In this document: one piece after another, positions 27,288 to 36,010 of the stretch
Layout of the letters: each line of letters starts with the position of its first letter
How positions within the stretch are numbered: the stretch's first letter is position 1
Notes under the pieces: model-generated
Seen by the model: only the letters and a program-made list of their open reading frames with translations
Databases searched by the model: none
What the model was told of the DNA's origin: nothing
Assembly: GCA_964620125.1 (NCBI GenBank)
Contig: CAZUGQ010000002.1
Span: 62,001-126,000, forward strand
Origin: OLB6 sp964620125
GTDB lineage: Bacteria; Bacteroidota; Ignavibacteria; Kapaibacteriales; Kapaibacteriaceae
Direction: 5' to 3'
DNA: 64,000 bases
Program-made: the position numbers and the translations under genes

Positions 27288-28418
27288 CTAACGCACCTTA
27301 AATGTGGCCATGGTGATAATGGCCAGCATCACGGCAATGATGTAAAAGCGGTTCACAATCTTGGCTTCGTGCCAGCCGCTTTTCTCGAAGTGGTGATGGA
27401 GTGGGGCCATGCGCAAAAGCCTACGTCCTTCGCCAAACCTTCGTTTTGTGTACTTGAACCATGCCACTTGCAGAATAACACTCACGGTTTCGGCAAAAAA
27501 TATTCCACCAACGATTGGGAGCAGAAATTCCTTCTTGATAAGCACGCACAGCACACCAATGGCACCCCCTAGGGCAAGCGAACCTGTGTCGCCCATGAAC
27601 ACCTGCGCGGGGTAGGCATTGTACCAGAGAAAGCCAAGTGCCGCGCCAACAATGGCAGCGCAAAAAATGGCTAGTTCGTCCGTTCCACGCAGATGGATAA
27701 TGTTCAAGTAGTCAGCAAAGAAGGCGTTGCCGGAGAAGTATGCAATGACGGCTAGAGTAAGGACGCTGATGCCAACGGTACCGATAAGCAGACCATCCAA
27801 TCCGTCAGTGAGGTTGGTTGCATTGGACGTTGCCGTGATGATGAACACGACCATTGGTATGTAGAATACGCCGAAGTCAAAGTTCACCATCTTTTCGAAT
27901 GGAACTGTGGTGACCGTTTTAACAGCATCCAAGGTAGGAGAATACCACTCGGGAAAGAAGTAGATGGCACAACCAACAAGGAGGCCGGTAAATACTTGCC
28001 CTAACATCTTGTACTTGCCGATGAGGCCGTTAGGGAGTTTCTTGATCACCTTAAGGTAATCATCAAGGAAGCCTACGGCGCCAAGCATTGCCGTAACCAC
28101 GACACACGTAATGATGTACATGTTGTCGGCCCTGCCCCATAGCAAGGTGGGGATGAGTACGGCAGCAAGCACAATCAAGCCGCCCATCGTAGGCGTACCT
28201 GCCTTGAGTGAGTGTTGCCCAACTCCCTGCAGTTCCTTCTTTGCTTGCTCTCCGATTTGGATGCGCTTAAGCAGCGCAATGATTCTGGGCCCTACAAAAA
28301 AGGCGATGAGCAGTGCCAAGATTGCAGCACTGGCAGCACGAAAGGTTACGTACTGGAAGAGTCCGATGCCCGGCACATCAACGAACGACTTTAGCCAATG
28401 AGCAAGCCAGTAAAGCAT
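27288..28418 (-). CDS. mraY: Phospho-N-acetylmuramoyl-pentapeptide transferase
   Basis: 376 residues from ATG 28416-28418 (MLYWLAHWL). Integral membrane enzyme making lipid I for peptidoglycan. Motifs: KAGTPTMGG (substrate loop), FLDDYLK (the aspartate pair, Mg-binding), NATNLTDGLDGLL (NAxNLxDGLDGL), MGDTGSLALGG and the late PLHHHFEKSGWHEAKIV signature (HHH). All canonical. The frame extends 20 codons further to 28478 without family match. It lies 60 bp after murF. Confidence 0.97.
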   Translation of the reverse strand: MLYWLAHWLKSFVDVPGIGLFQYVTFRAASAAILALLIAFFVGPRIIALLKRIQIGEQAKKELQGVGQHSLKAGTPTMGGLIVLAAVLIPTLLWGRADNMYIITCVVVTAMLGAVGFLDDYLKVIKKLPNGLIGKYKMLGQVFTGLLVGCAIYFFPEWYSPTLDAVKTVTTVPFEKMVNFDFGVFYIPMVVFIITATSNATNLTDGLDGLLIGTVGISVLTLAVIAYFSGNAFFADYLNIIHLRGTDELAIFCAAIVGAALGFLWYNAYPAQVFMGDTGSLALGGAIGVLCVLIKKEFLLPIVGGIFFAETVSVILQVAWFKYTKRRFGEGRRLLRMAPLHHHFEKSGWHEAKIVNRFYIIAVMLAIITMATFKVR

Positions 28419-28478
28419 GCTGGAGTTCCGGTTGGAAGGAAGAACGTTCGTGCGAAGATAGACGCACGATGCATTCAA

Positions 28479-29909
28479 TCATCCATGATTGAGCAAACTC
28501 TCTACAATCCTCTCCATTTCCATACCTCTCGACCCCTTCACCAACACAACAGCTCCGTTACCGGCATGTTCTTCAAGCCACAGTGCAATGTCATGATGGC
28601 TTTCGAGCACCACCAATGCATCGGTGCCCAAGCTCCTGTTACTCTCCATTGCCGATTGTGCACTACGGGAGAACTCGCTTCCATGCACAATCACCACATT
28701 GGCAACCTGCATAGCCCGTTCAAGAATCCTGGCATGTTCAACGTTCGATGCAGCGCCTAGCTCGCGCATATCGCCAAGCACGGCAATTCGGCGCCGTGCC
28801 GGGTACATGGCCAGCGTTCGTAAAGCAATCTGCATACTCTCAGGGTTGGCGTTATAGGTGTCATTTAGTATGGTAAGAGTTCCGCTTCGCTGAACACTCA
28901 TGCGGGCATAACCATGACTGGGTGCAGGCTGGAAGGATTCGAGTCCGTCCTTGAGTTGGTGGGCATCAAGCTCTAAAGCCTTGCCTATCGTATAGGCAGC
29001 AGCGGCATTTAATCCCGCAGCATAACCGGTTGTTTGCATTACGGCACGCATACCGCCATCAACGCCAGTAACGTGAAGAATGGGATGCAGGTCGGCGTTG
29101 AAAGAAAGGCTGATGCGAACATCTACCTGACCAAGCAAATGTTCCGCTCCTGGTGCGCGCTCTTCAACGCAGAAGGAAAGCCCCCTGCCACCATGTTTCG
29201 CATACCATGCAGCAAGGCGTTCATCATCGGCGTTAACCAGCATCAAACCGCCGTGATCGCGGAGGTATTCGAACAACGTGATCTCTTCGCGTTCAACACC
29301 GTCGAGATCGATGAGCTTTTCAAGATGTTCCTTGCCGATCTGGGTGATAAGTCCGTGCGTGGGCTGCACCATGGAACAGAGTATCTCTATCTCGCCGGGT
29401 TCGTTTGTGCCAATTTCTATCACAGCAGCCGTGTGATCGTTCGTAAGCTGAAGCAGCGTATGTGGCGTACCGATGCGGTTGTTGTAGTTGGCCTGTGTTT
29501 GGAGAACCGAATATCGCTGCCGTAACACGTGAGCGGCTAGATCCTTGGTGCTCGTCTTACCAGCCGAACCGCCGATGGCGATGATAGGAATAGAAAATCG
29601 TCGGCGATGATACCATGCCAATGTTCCCAACGCATGCAGAGTATCTGGTACAACAAGAGTGGGAACAGTGACTGTAGCACTAACAGCGTTCTGCGCAATG
29701 ATGAGATGTGCACCCTTGTCAATGGCATGCATGATGTAGGCATGTCCGTCGAAGTGTTCACCACGCAGTGCTATGAAAGCGTTGCCACGCTCCAACGTGC
29801 GTGTGTCCGTGCTTATACCGCGAACGGCTAGGTTGTTAGGTAGTTGGCTTGCATACTCACCAAAACAGGCAAGAAGGTCAGTGGCAGAAAACTGTGCGGT
29901 GTTGGTCAT
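28479..29909 (-). CDS. murF: UDP-N-acetylmuramoyl-tripeptide--D-alanyl-D-alanine ligase
   Basis: 476 residues. N-terminal UDP-binding domain (STDTRTLERGNAFIALRGEHFDGH), ATP loop AIGGSAGKTSTKD at 111-123 (family form TGSxGKTTTK), then ANYNNRIGTPHTLLQL and EIGTNEPGEIE, typical of MurF, and the DTYNANPESM block in the C-terminal domain. It adds D-Ala-D-Ala to the peptide stem. It sits directly between rsmH (11 bp) and mraY (60 bp). Confidence 0.96.
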   Translation of the reverse strand: MTNTAQFSATDLLACFGEYASQLPNNLAVRGISTDTRTLERGNAFIALRGEHFDGHAYIMHAIDKGAHLIIAQNAVSATVTVPTLVVPDTLHALGTLAWYHRRRFSIPIIAIGGSAGKTSTKDLAAHVLRQRYSVLQTQANYNNRIGTPHTLLQLTNDHTAAVIEIGTNEPGEIEILCSMVQPTHGLITQIGKEHLEKLIDLDGVEREEITLFEYLRDHGGLMLVNADDERLAAWYAKHGGRGLSFCVEERAPGAEHLLGQVDVRISLSFNADLHPILHVTGVDGGMRAVMQTTGYAAGLNAAAAYTIGKALELDAHQLKDGLESFQPAPSHGYARMSVQRSGTLTILNDTYNANPESMQIALRTLAMYPARRRIAVLGDMRELGAASNVEHARILERAMQVANVVIVHGSEFSRSAQSAMESNRSLGTDALVVLESHHDIALWLEEHAGNGAVVLVKGSRGMEMERIVESLLNHG

Positions 29910-29920
29910 GAGCAGCGAAC

Positions 29921-30895
29921 TTACGCGTCGCTGGCACGGACCTGCACATCCTTCGTGCTGGCACCGCGACGTTCCACGTCCAACCGAACTGCGGCAGCTC
30001 GAAGTCGGGCACTGCGAGCACGTGGGTTCTCTTCAACCTCGGCTTCAGCAGCCATGATTGGCTTTCGTGTAAGAAGCTCCAAACGTGGCAGTGGACCATC
30101 TCGCATGGCATGTATGCGAAAAACATCTTTTACCACTCGATCCTCCAACGAGTGATAACTCATCACAACGATACGTCCGTCGTTGGCCATGAGCGGCAAT
30201 ATGCCCCGCAGCGTGAAGGCAAGACGTTCCAACTCTCTGTTAACAGCAATGCGCAGTGCCTGAAACATGCGTGCCAATGTTTTCGCATGGTGTTGTGGCG
30301 GTGTATGCTGCATGATGGTGTCGCGCAGGTCTACTGTTGTTCGGAAGGGGGCTAGGGTTCTGCGCCGCACTACGGCGCTTGCAAGTCTGCGAGCTAACGG
30401 ATCTTCGCCGTAATCGCGAATGATCTGCACAAGCTCGCCTTCGGGCAATGTGTTGAGTAGGTCGGCCGCGGTTGGACCGTCGGGCGTAAACCGCATGTCC
30501 AGCGGTGCATCCTGCCGAAAGGAAAACCCCCGAGGGTGATGATCAAACTGAAAGCTGCTCACTCCCAGATCGAACAACACAGCTGATACGGGTGGGAATG
30601 ACCTAAGAACACCTGGCAGCGCATCGAAATTGTCGTGCACCAGATTCAGCTCGACGCCATCGGGCACATGCGTGCTTATCCCTTCGGGAGTGTTAGCACG
30701 CTTGATGGCAGCTTCGTCGGCATCCACTGCAATGAGCACCGACCCTATTGGCATGCGTTCCAGAATCAGGCGAGCATGTCCTCCCCCCCCCAGGGTGGCA
30801 TCAACGATCACGCCACCTCGCTCTGGCTGCAGGAACTGCAAACATTCCCTGGCCATCACTGGAATGTGATACTGGTTGAGAGTAAGGCGGGCCAT
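29921..30895 (-). CDS. rsmH: 16S rRNA (cytosine-1402-N4)-methyltransferase
   Basis: 324 residues. YHIPVM at the N-terminus, SAM-binding DATLGGGGHA (residues 32-41), FDLGVSSFQ, RGFSFR-DAPLDMRF and ALRIAVNRELE and SYHSLEDR, all conserved RsmH blocks. It methylates C1402 at the ribosomal P site. First gene of the minus-strand cell-wall run. In this window it is not followed by ftsL, ftsI or murE, and no mraZ precedes it: the next upstream gene is a divergent cytochrome c. Confidence 0.97.
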   Translation of the reverse strand: MARLTLNQYHIPVMARECLQFLQPERGGVIVDATLGGGGHARLILERMPIGSVLIAVDADEAAIKRANTPEGISTHVPDGVELNLVHDNFDALPGVLRSFPPVSAVLFDLGVSSFQFDHHPRGFSFRQDAPLDMRFTPDGPTAADLLNTLPEGELVQIIRDYGEDPLARRLASAVVRRRTLAPFRTTVDLRDTIMQHTPPQHHAKTLARMFQALRIAVNRELERLAFTLRGILPLMANDGRIVVMSYHSLEDRVVKDVFRIHAMRDGPLPRLELLTRKPIMAAEAEVEENPRARSARLRAAAVRLDVERRGASTKDVQVRASDA

Positions 30896-30951
30896 AACGC
30901 AAAATTGCCGATGTTACGGTTACAAGGAGTTGAACGGTAGGTGGTGATCGA

Positions 30952-31407
30952 ATGCGGAGGAGACGACTGCGGTACGTACTGGATGCGTGCTTCGTAGGTG
31001 CATGCACCATGATTCTCACGTTGTTTGCAAGCTGCACCAGCGAGACATCGAAGGGTGAACAGCTCTTTGCTGGCTATTGTTTGCGATGCCATGGAGCTGA
31101 TTTGAAGGGGGCTATAGTTCAGGCTGACGTATCAACACGACCCGTGTGGAAGGAGCACCCCGACTCTCTCGTGAAGATTCTTGTGTTCGGTGCAAGTGGC
31201 GTGCCTTCGCACGATGAAGTGGGCAAGAGAACAATGCCACCGGTACCCTATACGGATCAGGAGATAGCCGAGCTTACACAGTACCTACTGAAAACGATTG
31301 CCAACCGTACTGAAACCGTAACAGCACAGCACGTGAGCGACGTGCGAAGGCAGTGGAAGGCTGTTAGAGGAATGCCGACAGACTCCGCACGCCAAGAGGC
31401 TCAATAG
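30952..31407 (+). CDS. Mono-haem cytochrome c lipoprotein
   Basis: 151 residues with a lipoprotein-type signal (ILTLFASC-T, Cys28). The haem site is CLRCH at residues 43-47 and the likely axial Met95 is in TMPPVPY, so it resembles small class-I cytochrome c with a periplasmic membrane anchor. It is an electron carrier or subunit of a larger complex; no oxidase gene is adjacent. Its last 44 bp overlap the 3' end of the convergent bshB1. Confidence 0.85.
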   Translation: MRRRRLRYVLDACFVGACTMILTLFASCTSETSKGEQLFAGYCLRCHGADLKGAIVQADVSTRPVWKEHPDSLVKILVFGASGVPSHDEVGKRTMPPVPYTDQEIAELTQYLLKTIANRTETVTAQHVSDVRRQWKAVRGMPTDSARQEAQ

Positions 31408-32089
31408 TCATGAATGCCTCGGCATAGGCAACTCCGATGCGTGAGCCCCAGAATCGGCATTTTGCTTCGAGTTCTGCAAGAAAGTCCGGACGTGAGAGAA
31501 ATGTTTCAGGCTCGTTGGAAACATATCGTTCCGGAACGTGAAACTGACTTGAATACGCCAGTATTGCATCCAACTTGTCCTGCCACGTGTTGCTGATGTC
31601 TACATACACATCCGGTGGCTTCTGAAAATCATACTGTTGCTGGTAGCACATAATCCTGGATGGACGGTGCACCACATGCTGCTCATCGGTAGCAGTTTCA
31701 AATCGGGGAAGTCCAGCAAGGAACGCTGCCGCTCGTGCCAGCTTGTGAACTGCTTCATGATCGGGATGACGTTCGAAGGGGGGGGTAGTGACGAGCAGTT
31801 TTGGTTGGAATTCGCGAATAACGTCAACCACTCGAGCCACATATTCAGGTATGTGGGTGATGTTGCCGTCGGGCATGTGTAGGCAGCGTCGATCGGTAAC
31901 ACCTAAGATGTGGGCAGCCTGCTCAGCCTCCTGTTGCCGAAGCTGTGGCGTACCACGCGTGCCAAGTTCACCTGCCGAACAATCAACCAGAACAACCTGC
32001 AACCCCTCGTTGGTAAGCTTCTTGATTGTGCCACCCGCCGAGAGTTCCGCATCATCCGGATGAGCCGAGAGCACCAGCACGTCAGCCAT
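31364..32089 (-). CDS. bshB1: Bacillithiol biosynthesis deacetylase BshB1 (PIG-L/LmbE family)
   Basis: 241 residues from ATG 32087-32089; a longer frame is unsupported. Zinc motif AHPDDAE (His10, Asp12, Asp13) and ERHPDHEAVH (residues 107-115). GELGTRGTP followed by a Cys-poor body resembles BshB1, which removes the acetyl group from GlcNAc-malate during bacillithiol synthesis, rather than mycothiol MshB or sugar deacetylases; that choice comes from recalled family features. The start overlaps the rpiB end by 8 bp. bshA and bshC are not in the window. Confidence 0.85.
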   Translation of the reverse strand: MADVLVLSAHPDDAELSAGGTIKKLTNEGLQVVLVDCSAGELGTRGTPQLRQQEAEQAAHILGVTDRRCLHMPDGNITHIPEYVARVVDVIREFQPKLLVTTPPFERHPDHEAVHKLARAAAFLAGLPRFETATDEQHVVHRPSRIMCYQQQYDFQKPPDVYVDISNTWQDKLDAILAYSSQFHVPERYVSNEPETFLSRPDFLAELEAKCRFWGSRIGVAYAEAFMTIEPLGVRSLSAFL

Positions 32090-32528
32090 GATGTTCACCT
32101 TCATCATGGATCTTGCGCACACGGCGTTCATGACGGCCACCCTCGAACTCGGTGGTAAGGAATGTAGACACCATGTTGAGCACATCCGTAAGGCTAGAAA
32201 TGCGCGATCCAACAGCTAGCATGTTGGCGTTGTTGTGAGCACGAGCAAGCCGAGCCATCTCCACGCTCGTAGCGTTTGCGGCACGAATGCCGTCAACCTT
32301 GTTGGCAGCAATGCTAATCCCTATCCCCGTGCCACACACGATAATGCCATAGTCAGCCACCCCGCTTGCAACTAGGCGAGCGGCTGCAATGCCGAAGTCG
32401 GGATAGTCCACAGACTCTTCGCTGTCCGTGCCAACGTCTAATACAACGTGTCCATGTGCAAGAAGCAGCGCCTTAATTGCCTCCTTGTAGGCAAAGCCGG
32501 CGTGATCAGAGCCAACACTTATCGTCAT
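32082..32528 (-). CDS. rpiB: Ribose-5-phosphate isomerase B
   Basis: 148 residues. SDHAGFAYK at 7-15, the catalytic Cys65 in GIIVCGTGIGISIAANKV, and AHNNANMLAVGSR match RpiB. It interconverts ribose-5-P and ribulose-5-P in the pentose phosphate pathway. Overlaps bshB1 by 8 bp (co-translated). The C-terminal tail is basic and His-rich. Confidence 0.96.
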   Translation of the reverse strand: MTISVGSDHAGFAYKEAIKALLLAHGHVVLDVGTDSEESVDYPDFGIAAARLVASGVADYGIIVCGTGIGISIAANKVDGIRAANATSVEMARLARAHNNANMLAVGSRISSLTDVLNMVSTFLTTEFEGGRHERRVRKIHDEGEHHG

Positions 32529-32678
32529 CCAAACCTCGAAAAATCTGTTGATTCAGTGGTTGCTACGTGGATGGACCCGGCGTTCTGGACCACAATCCCT
32601 TTTCCGTGATACTAGCCGCTTCGCACGCTTCCGTGCTACGGATCGCCATGATCTTGTGATAGCCCATGATCGTTATCA

Positions 32679-33116
32679 CTAACCTGTACTACCAAACCCG
32701 CCGCTACCACGCTTTGTATCTGCAAGAGAAGGTACGATCTTCCATGCAACCACCTCATGTTTAGCAAACACAAGTTGGGCAATCCGCATTCCGCGTTCAA
32801 TTGTGAAGGGGGCTTTGGAAAAGTTGGCAAGGATTACCTTCACCTCGCCGCGGTAGTCGCTATCGATCGTACCCGGAGAGTTCAGAGCAAACACGCCATG
32901 CTTAGCAGCCAGTCCGCTGCGTGACCGAACCTGACATTCGTATCCCTGCGGGATGGCAACGGCAAGGCCTGTTGGAACCATGGCTACTTCGCCTGGTGCC
33001 AAGACCAGGTTTTCCGTTACTGCCGCATGGACGTCCATACCGGCCGACCCTTCGGTTGCGTACGTGGGTAATGGCAGGTTAGCTCCATGATCCAGAACCA
33101 CGATATCCACCTCCAT
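32679..33116 (-). CDS. dut: dUTP diphosphatase
   Basis: 145 residues from ATG 33114-33116, chosen because the sequence just before it holds AAGGGGG, a good ribosome site; the frame is open to 33179. The trimeric dUTPase motifs are visible: motif 1 (GSAGMDVHA), motif 2 (RSRSGLA), motif 3 (GTIDSDYRGE), motif 4 (ERGMRIAQLV) and the C-terminal RGSGGFGSTG (motif 5). It removes dUTP and supplies dUMP. The ribosome site coincides with one copy of the AGGGGGCT octamer. Confidence 0.95.
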   Translation of the reverse strand: MEVDIVVLDHGANLPLPTYATEGSAGMDVHAAVTENLVLAPGEVAMVPTGLAVAIPQGYECQVRSRSGLAAKHGVFALNSPGTIDSDYRGEVKVILANFSKAPFTIERGMRIAQLVFAKHEVVAWKIVPSLADTKRGSGGFGSTG

Positions 33117-33185
33117 GCCCGAGCCCCCTTCGATAAAATTGGTGATTACCGATATCGCTTTGTGTTGAAGCGGGACCATCGGAGT

Positions 33186-34106
33186 TTACTTCCTGCCAAA
33201 GTCGGCCGGGTTTTCGCCCCACTTGTCTGTTTCCCACTTGAGTACGCGGTTGGGAAATGTGTTTTCACGAAGCCATGCTTCTGCTCGGTCCAGCAACTCG
33301 AAAACCTTGCGGTTGGCAGCCGTTCGATTCACCGTTGTTTTAGCGTGTTTGTTGCGCACCCAAGCAAGAGCCGTCTTGCTATCCGAGTACACAGGAATGG
33401 GATTCTTTTGTTTGGCCAGCAGGCTCAGTGCGTGGACCAAGGCTAGGAACTCACCCATGTTGTTGGTAGCGCCGTTATATGGTCCCATGCGAAAGAGTTC
33501 CCGACCAGTTTGAGTATCAACCCCGCGGTACTCCATTACACGTGTTTCCATGTTGCATGCCGCATCTACGCTCACACTCGGGTAGATAGGTCCGCGGCCT
33601 GCAGTCTTTGCCGATGCCGAACCTTGTACGTGTTTGTTGGGTGGGAGCGACTGAGGATTGGTTTGTTGTGGTGTTTTGCCAGCGGCGCTCCGATGAGCAG
33701 TTTTTTGAGTTGCCCGTTTTGTCGGTGATTGAGGTTGATGACTCGGATCGTGGGGTTGTGGTGCAGACTGAGCCACGTGTTTTGCCGAAGGGTGTGAGTC
33801 ATTGCTTGTAGGCTCGCTCGTACGTGTGGACGGCAATGAATCGTTGGCACCCAGGATGGCAGGGGCAGGCTCATCTTCGTCGGCCGGGTTGGCTGGTTTT
33901 CCGGAATCTGACTTTCGAGGCGAGTTGGGAGGACCGGCATCGAAGGCAGCGCGAGCTTCGGCCAGCGTATCGTAGGCTCGGTATCGCGAGCCTGGAAAAC
34001 CTTCCACTTGCGGACGGCACTTTTCCCAGGACGGGTAGATACCTGGGGAGTGACCGATCCACACCACATACCACTTGCTTTTTTTCGGGGCTCGGATGAT
34101 GGCCAT
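33186..34106 (-). CDS. Ribonuclease H with N-terminal viroplasmin-like hybrid-binding domain
   Basis: 306 residues. Residues ~8-55 (KWYVVWIGHSPGIYPSWEKCRPQVEGFPGSRYRAY) are the caulimovirus-VI/RNase H1 hybrid-binding fold. Residues ~57-165 are a Pro/Ser/Gln/His low-complexity linker. Residues ~168-306 are RNase H with the four acidic residues in VSVDAAC, TNNMGEFLA, VYSDSKTAL and NPADFG. The layout is that of eukaryote-type RNase H1, which degrades the RNA strand of RNA-DNA hybrids. Located upstream of dut (69 bp) and divergent from yifB across a repeat element. Confidence 0.88.
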   Translation of the reverse strand: MAIIRAPKKSKWYVVWIGHSPGIYPSWEKCRPQVEGFPGSRYRAYDTLAEARAAFDAGPPNSPRKSDSGKPANPADEDEPAPAILGANDSLPSTRTSEPTSNDSHPSAKHVAQSAPQPHDPSHQPQSPTKRATQKTAHRSAAGKTPQQTNPQSLPPNKHVQGSASAKTAGRGPIYPSVSVDAACNMETRVMEYRGVDTQTGRELFRMGPYNGATNNMGEFLALVHALSLLAKQKNPIPVYSDSKTALAWVRNKHAKTTVNRTAANRKVFELLDRAEAWLRENTFPNRVLKWETDKWGENPADFGRK

Positions 34107-34146
34107 AGGCGCGCGAAACTACGACGGAGGTGGGGATGTGGAGGGG

Positions 34147-34185
34147 TGAGATGTACTGGTGAGACGTACCGATGAGACGTACCGG
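34147..34185 (+). repeat. Three tandem 13-bp repeats
   Basis: TGAGATGTACTGG, TGAGACGTACCGA, TGAGACGTACCGG in direct succession; the last runs into the palindromic repeat that follows. They sit in the rnhA-yifB divergent region and may have arisen by slippage around the element. Confidence 0.8.
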
Positions 34186-34234
34186 GACACTTCTTGTCCC
34201 GGTACCATTACCGGGACAAGAAGTGTCCCGGTAC
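34179..34234. repeat. Nested palindromic (REP/BIME-like) element, copy A
   Basis: Two 25-bp units of the form TACCGGG-N11-CCCGGTA (34180-34204 and 34209-34233). Each can form a 10-bp hairpin, and the second unit is the exact reverse complement of the first (N11 = ACACTTCTTGT then ACAAGAAGTGT), separated by 4 bp. The whole is a perfect palindrome of palindromes, between rnhA and yifB. Confidence 0.9.
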
Positions 34235-34287
34235 CTTTCCGCAACACGATCCCGTCACAAACCCCCTCTGTAAACACACAACGCACC

Positions 34288-35832
34288 ATGTACGCAAAAA
34301 CATTTTCGGCTGCAGTGCAGGGTATTGCGGCGTATATGGTGGAAATCGAAACTCACGTGGAGCTCGGACTGCCGGGGTTTCAGATCGTAGGCTTGCCGGA
34401 TAGCTCGGTGCGCGAAAGCAGAGAGCGGGTGCAGGCTGCACTTAAAACCAGTGGGTTCGACATTGGCACACGCAAGTTCACCGTAAACCTGGCTCCTGCC
34501 GATGTTCGCAAGGAAGGTAGCATGTTCGACCTTCCGATTGCCGTTGGCGTTCTTCTTTCTCTCAATCGTGCTACCATCCAGGATGCCACCGGTACAGCAA
34601 TGCTCGGCGAACTGGCCTTCGATGGCTCTCTGCGATCAGCTCACGGCGTGTTACCTATGACGGAAATGCTACGCAAACGTCATGTGCGACGCCTACTCCT
34701 ACCAGCCGTTAATGCAAACGAGGCGGCAATCGTTGAAGGGATCGACGTAATACCGGTAGAGTCACTGCGCGATGCACTGGCCTACCTTGCCGGCGAACTC
34801 GTCATTCGCCCACATCACGTGAATGTCCAGAACATCTTTTCCGCTTCTTCCAATGCCAACTTGCCAGACATGATCGATGTAAAGGGGCAGGGGGCTGTGA
34901 AACGCGCCCTCGAAGTGGCAGCGGCAGGCGGACATAATCTGATCATGGTTGGTCCGCCCGGTGCGGGAAAGTCGATGCTTGCAAAACGCCTTCCATCAAT
35001 ACTGCCGCCTCTTTCCATGCCGGAAGCTCTGGAAACCACAGCCATCCACTCTGTTGCTGGAATCTTGCCACCAGGGCAAGCTCTTGTAACGCGCAGACCG
35101 TTCAGATCACCACACCATACCATCAGTGATGCTGCACTGGTTGGTGGAGGTGTTGGAACGGTACGAGCAGGTGAGATCACCATGGCACACCATGGAGTGC
35201 TCTTCCTTGATGAACTGCCGGAGTTTCAGCGAAACGTTCTCGAAGTGCTACGCCAACCACTCGAAGATCGGCAGGTGCAGATCTCTCGTACGCGCAATAC
35301 AGTGGTGTTCCCAGCCAACTTCATGCTGGTATGCAGCATGAATCCATGTCCATGCGGCCACTTCGGTAGTACACTCCGTGAGTGTACATGTTCACCGACG
35401 GATGTTAGCAAGTACATGAGCAGAATCAGCGGACCGCTGCTTGATAGAATCGACTTGCATGTTCAAGTTCCTTCAGTGCGAGTGCAAGACTTGGCCGACG
35501 GTGAAGTTGGCGACTCATCAGCCGTGGTGCGAGAAAGGGTGATAGCAGCACGAAAACGTCAGCAGCTACGCTTTGAGAAACGGAGTGACATTTACAAGAA
35601 TGCCGATATGTCACCGGCTGACGTTGAACAACTTGCCAACATCACCAACGATGCCATGGAGCATCTACGGCGGAGCATGAACCAGCTTTCGCTATCGGCA
35701 CGTGCCTATCACCGAATCATCAAGGTTGCTCGTACCATCGCCGACCTGCAGGATTCGGATGTAGTTAATCGCGTTCACATGGCCGAAGCCGTGCATTATC
35801 GAGACTTGGACAGACCGTACTGGAATGGATGA
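34288..35832 (+). CDS. yifB: YifB/ComM-family Mg-chelatase-like AAA+ ATPase
   Basis: 514 residues from ATG 34288 (MYAKTFSAAVQGI, the standard YifB opening). A longer frame to 34159 would run through the palindromic repeat. Domains: N-terminal ChlI/ComM-specific domain (LGLPGFQIVGLPDSSVRESRERV), AAA+ with GPPGAGKSMLAKRLP (Walker A) and LFLDELPEF (Walker B), a CxC/C zinc-like CSMNPCPCGHFGS, and a C-terminal YHRIIKVARTIADL helical lid. Members include ComM, a branch-migration helicase in natural transformation (established knowledge). No competence genes are near. Confidence 0.92.
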   Translation: MYAKTFSAAVQGIAAYMVEIETHVELGLPGFQIVGLPDSSVRESRERVQAALKTSGFDIGTRKFTVNLAPADVRKEGSMFDLPIAVGVLLSLNRATIQDATGTAMLGELAFDGSLRSAHGVLPMTEMLRKRHVRRLLLPAVNANEAAIVEGIDVIPVESLRDALAYLAGELVIRPHHVNVQNIFSASSNANLPDMIDVKGQGAVKRALEVAAAGGHNLIMVGPPGAGKSMLAKRLPSILPPLSMPEALETTAIHSVAGILPPGQALVTRRPFRSPHHTISDAALVGGGVGTVRAGEITMAHHGVLFLDELPEFQRNVLEVLRQPLEDRQVQISRTRNTVVFPANFMLVCSMNPCPCGHFGSTLRECTCSPTDVSKYMSRISGPLLDRIDLHVQVPSVRVQDLADGEVGDSSAVVRERVIAARKRQQLRFEKRSDIYKNADMSPADVEQLANITNDAMEHLRRSMNQLSLSARAYHRIIKVARTIADLQDSDVVNRVHMAEAVHYRDLDRPYWNG

Positions 35833-36010
35833 CGGGATTACGTTTTCTGGCTGTGGAGTGGCGTTTACTTATCACCTACCATTCAATGCACCAACAATGA
35901 TCACAGCAGAAGATGCTAGCTTTTGTTCGGTAGTGATGCAGTGTGATGTTAGCGCCAAGCCTTTTGCGGTACGCATCATAAGCACCGAGAACATCGATGG
36001 TTGCCGGATG

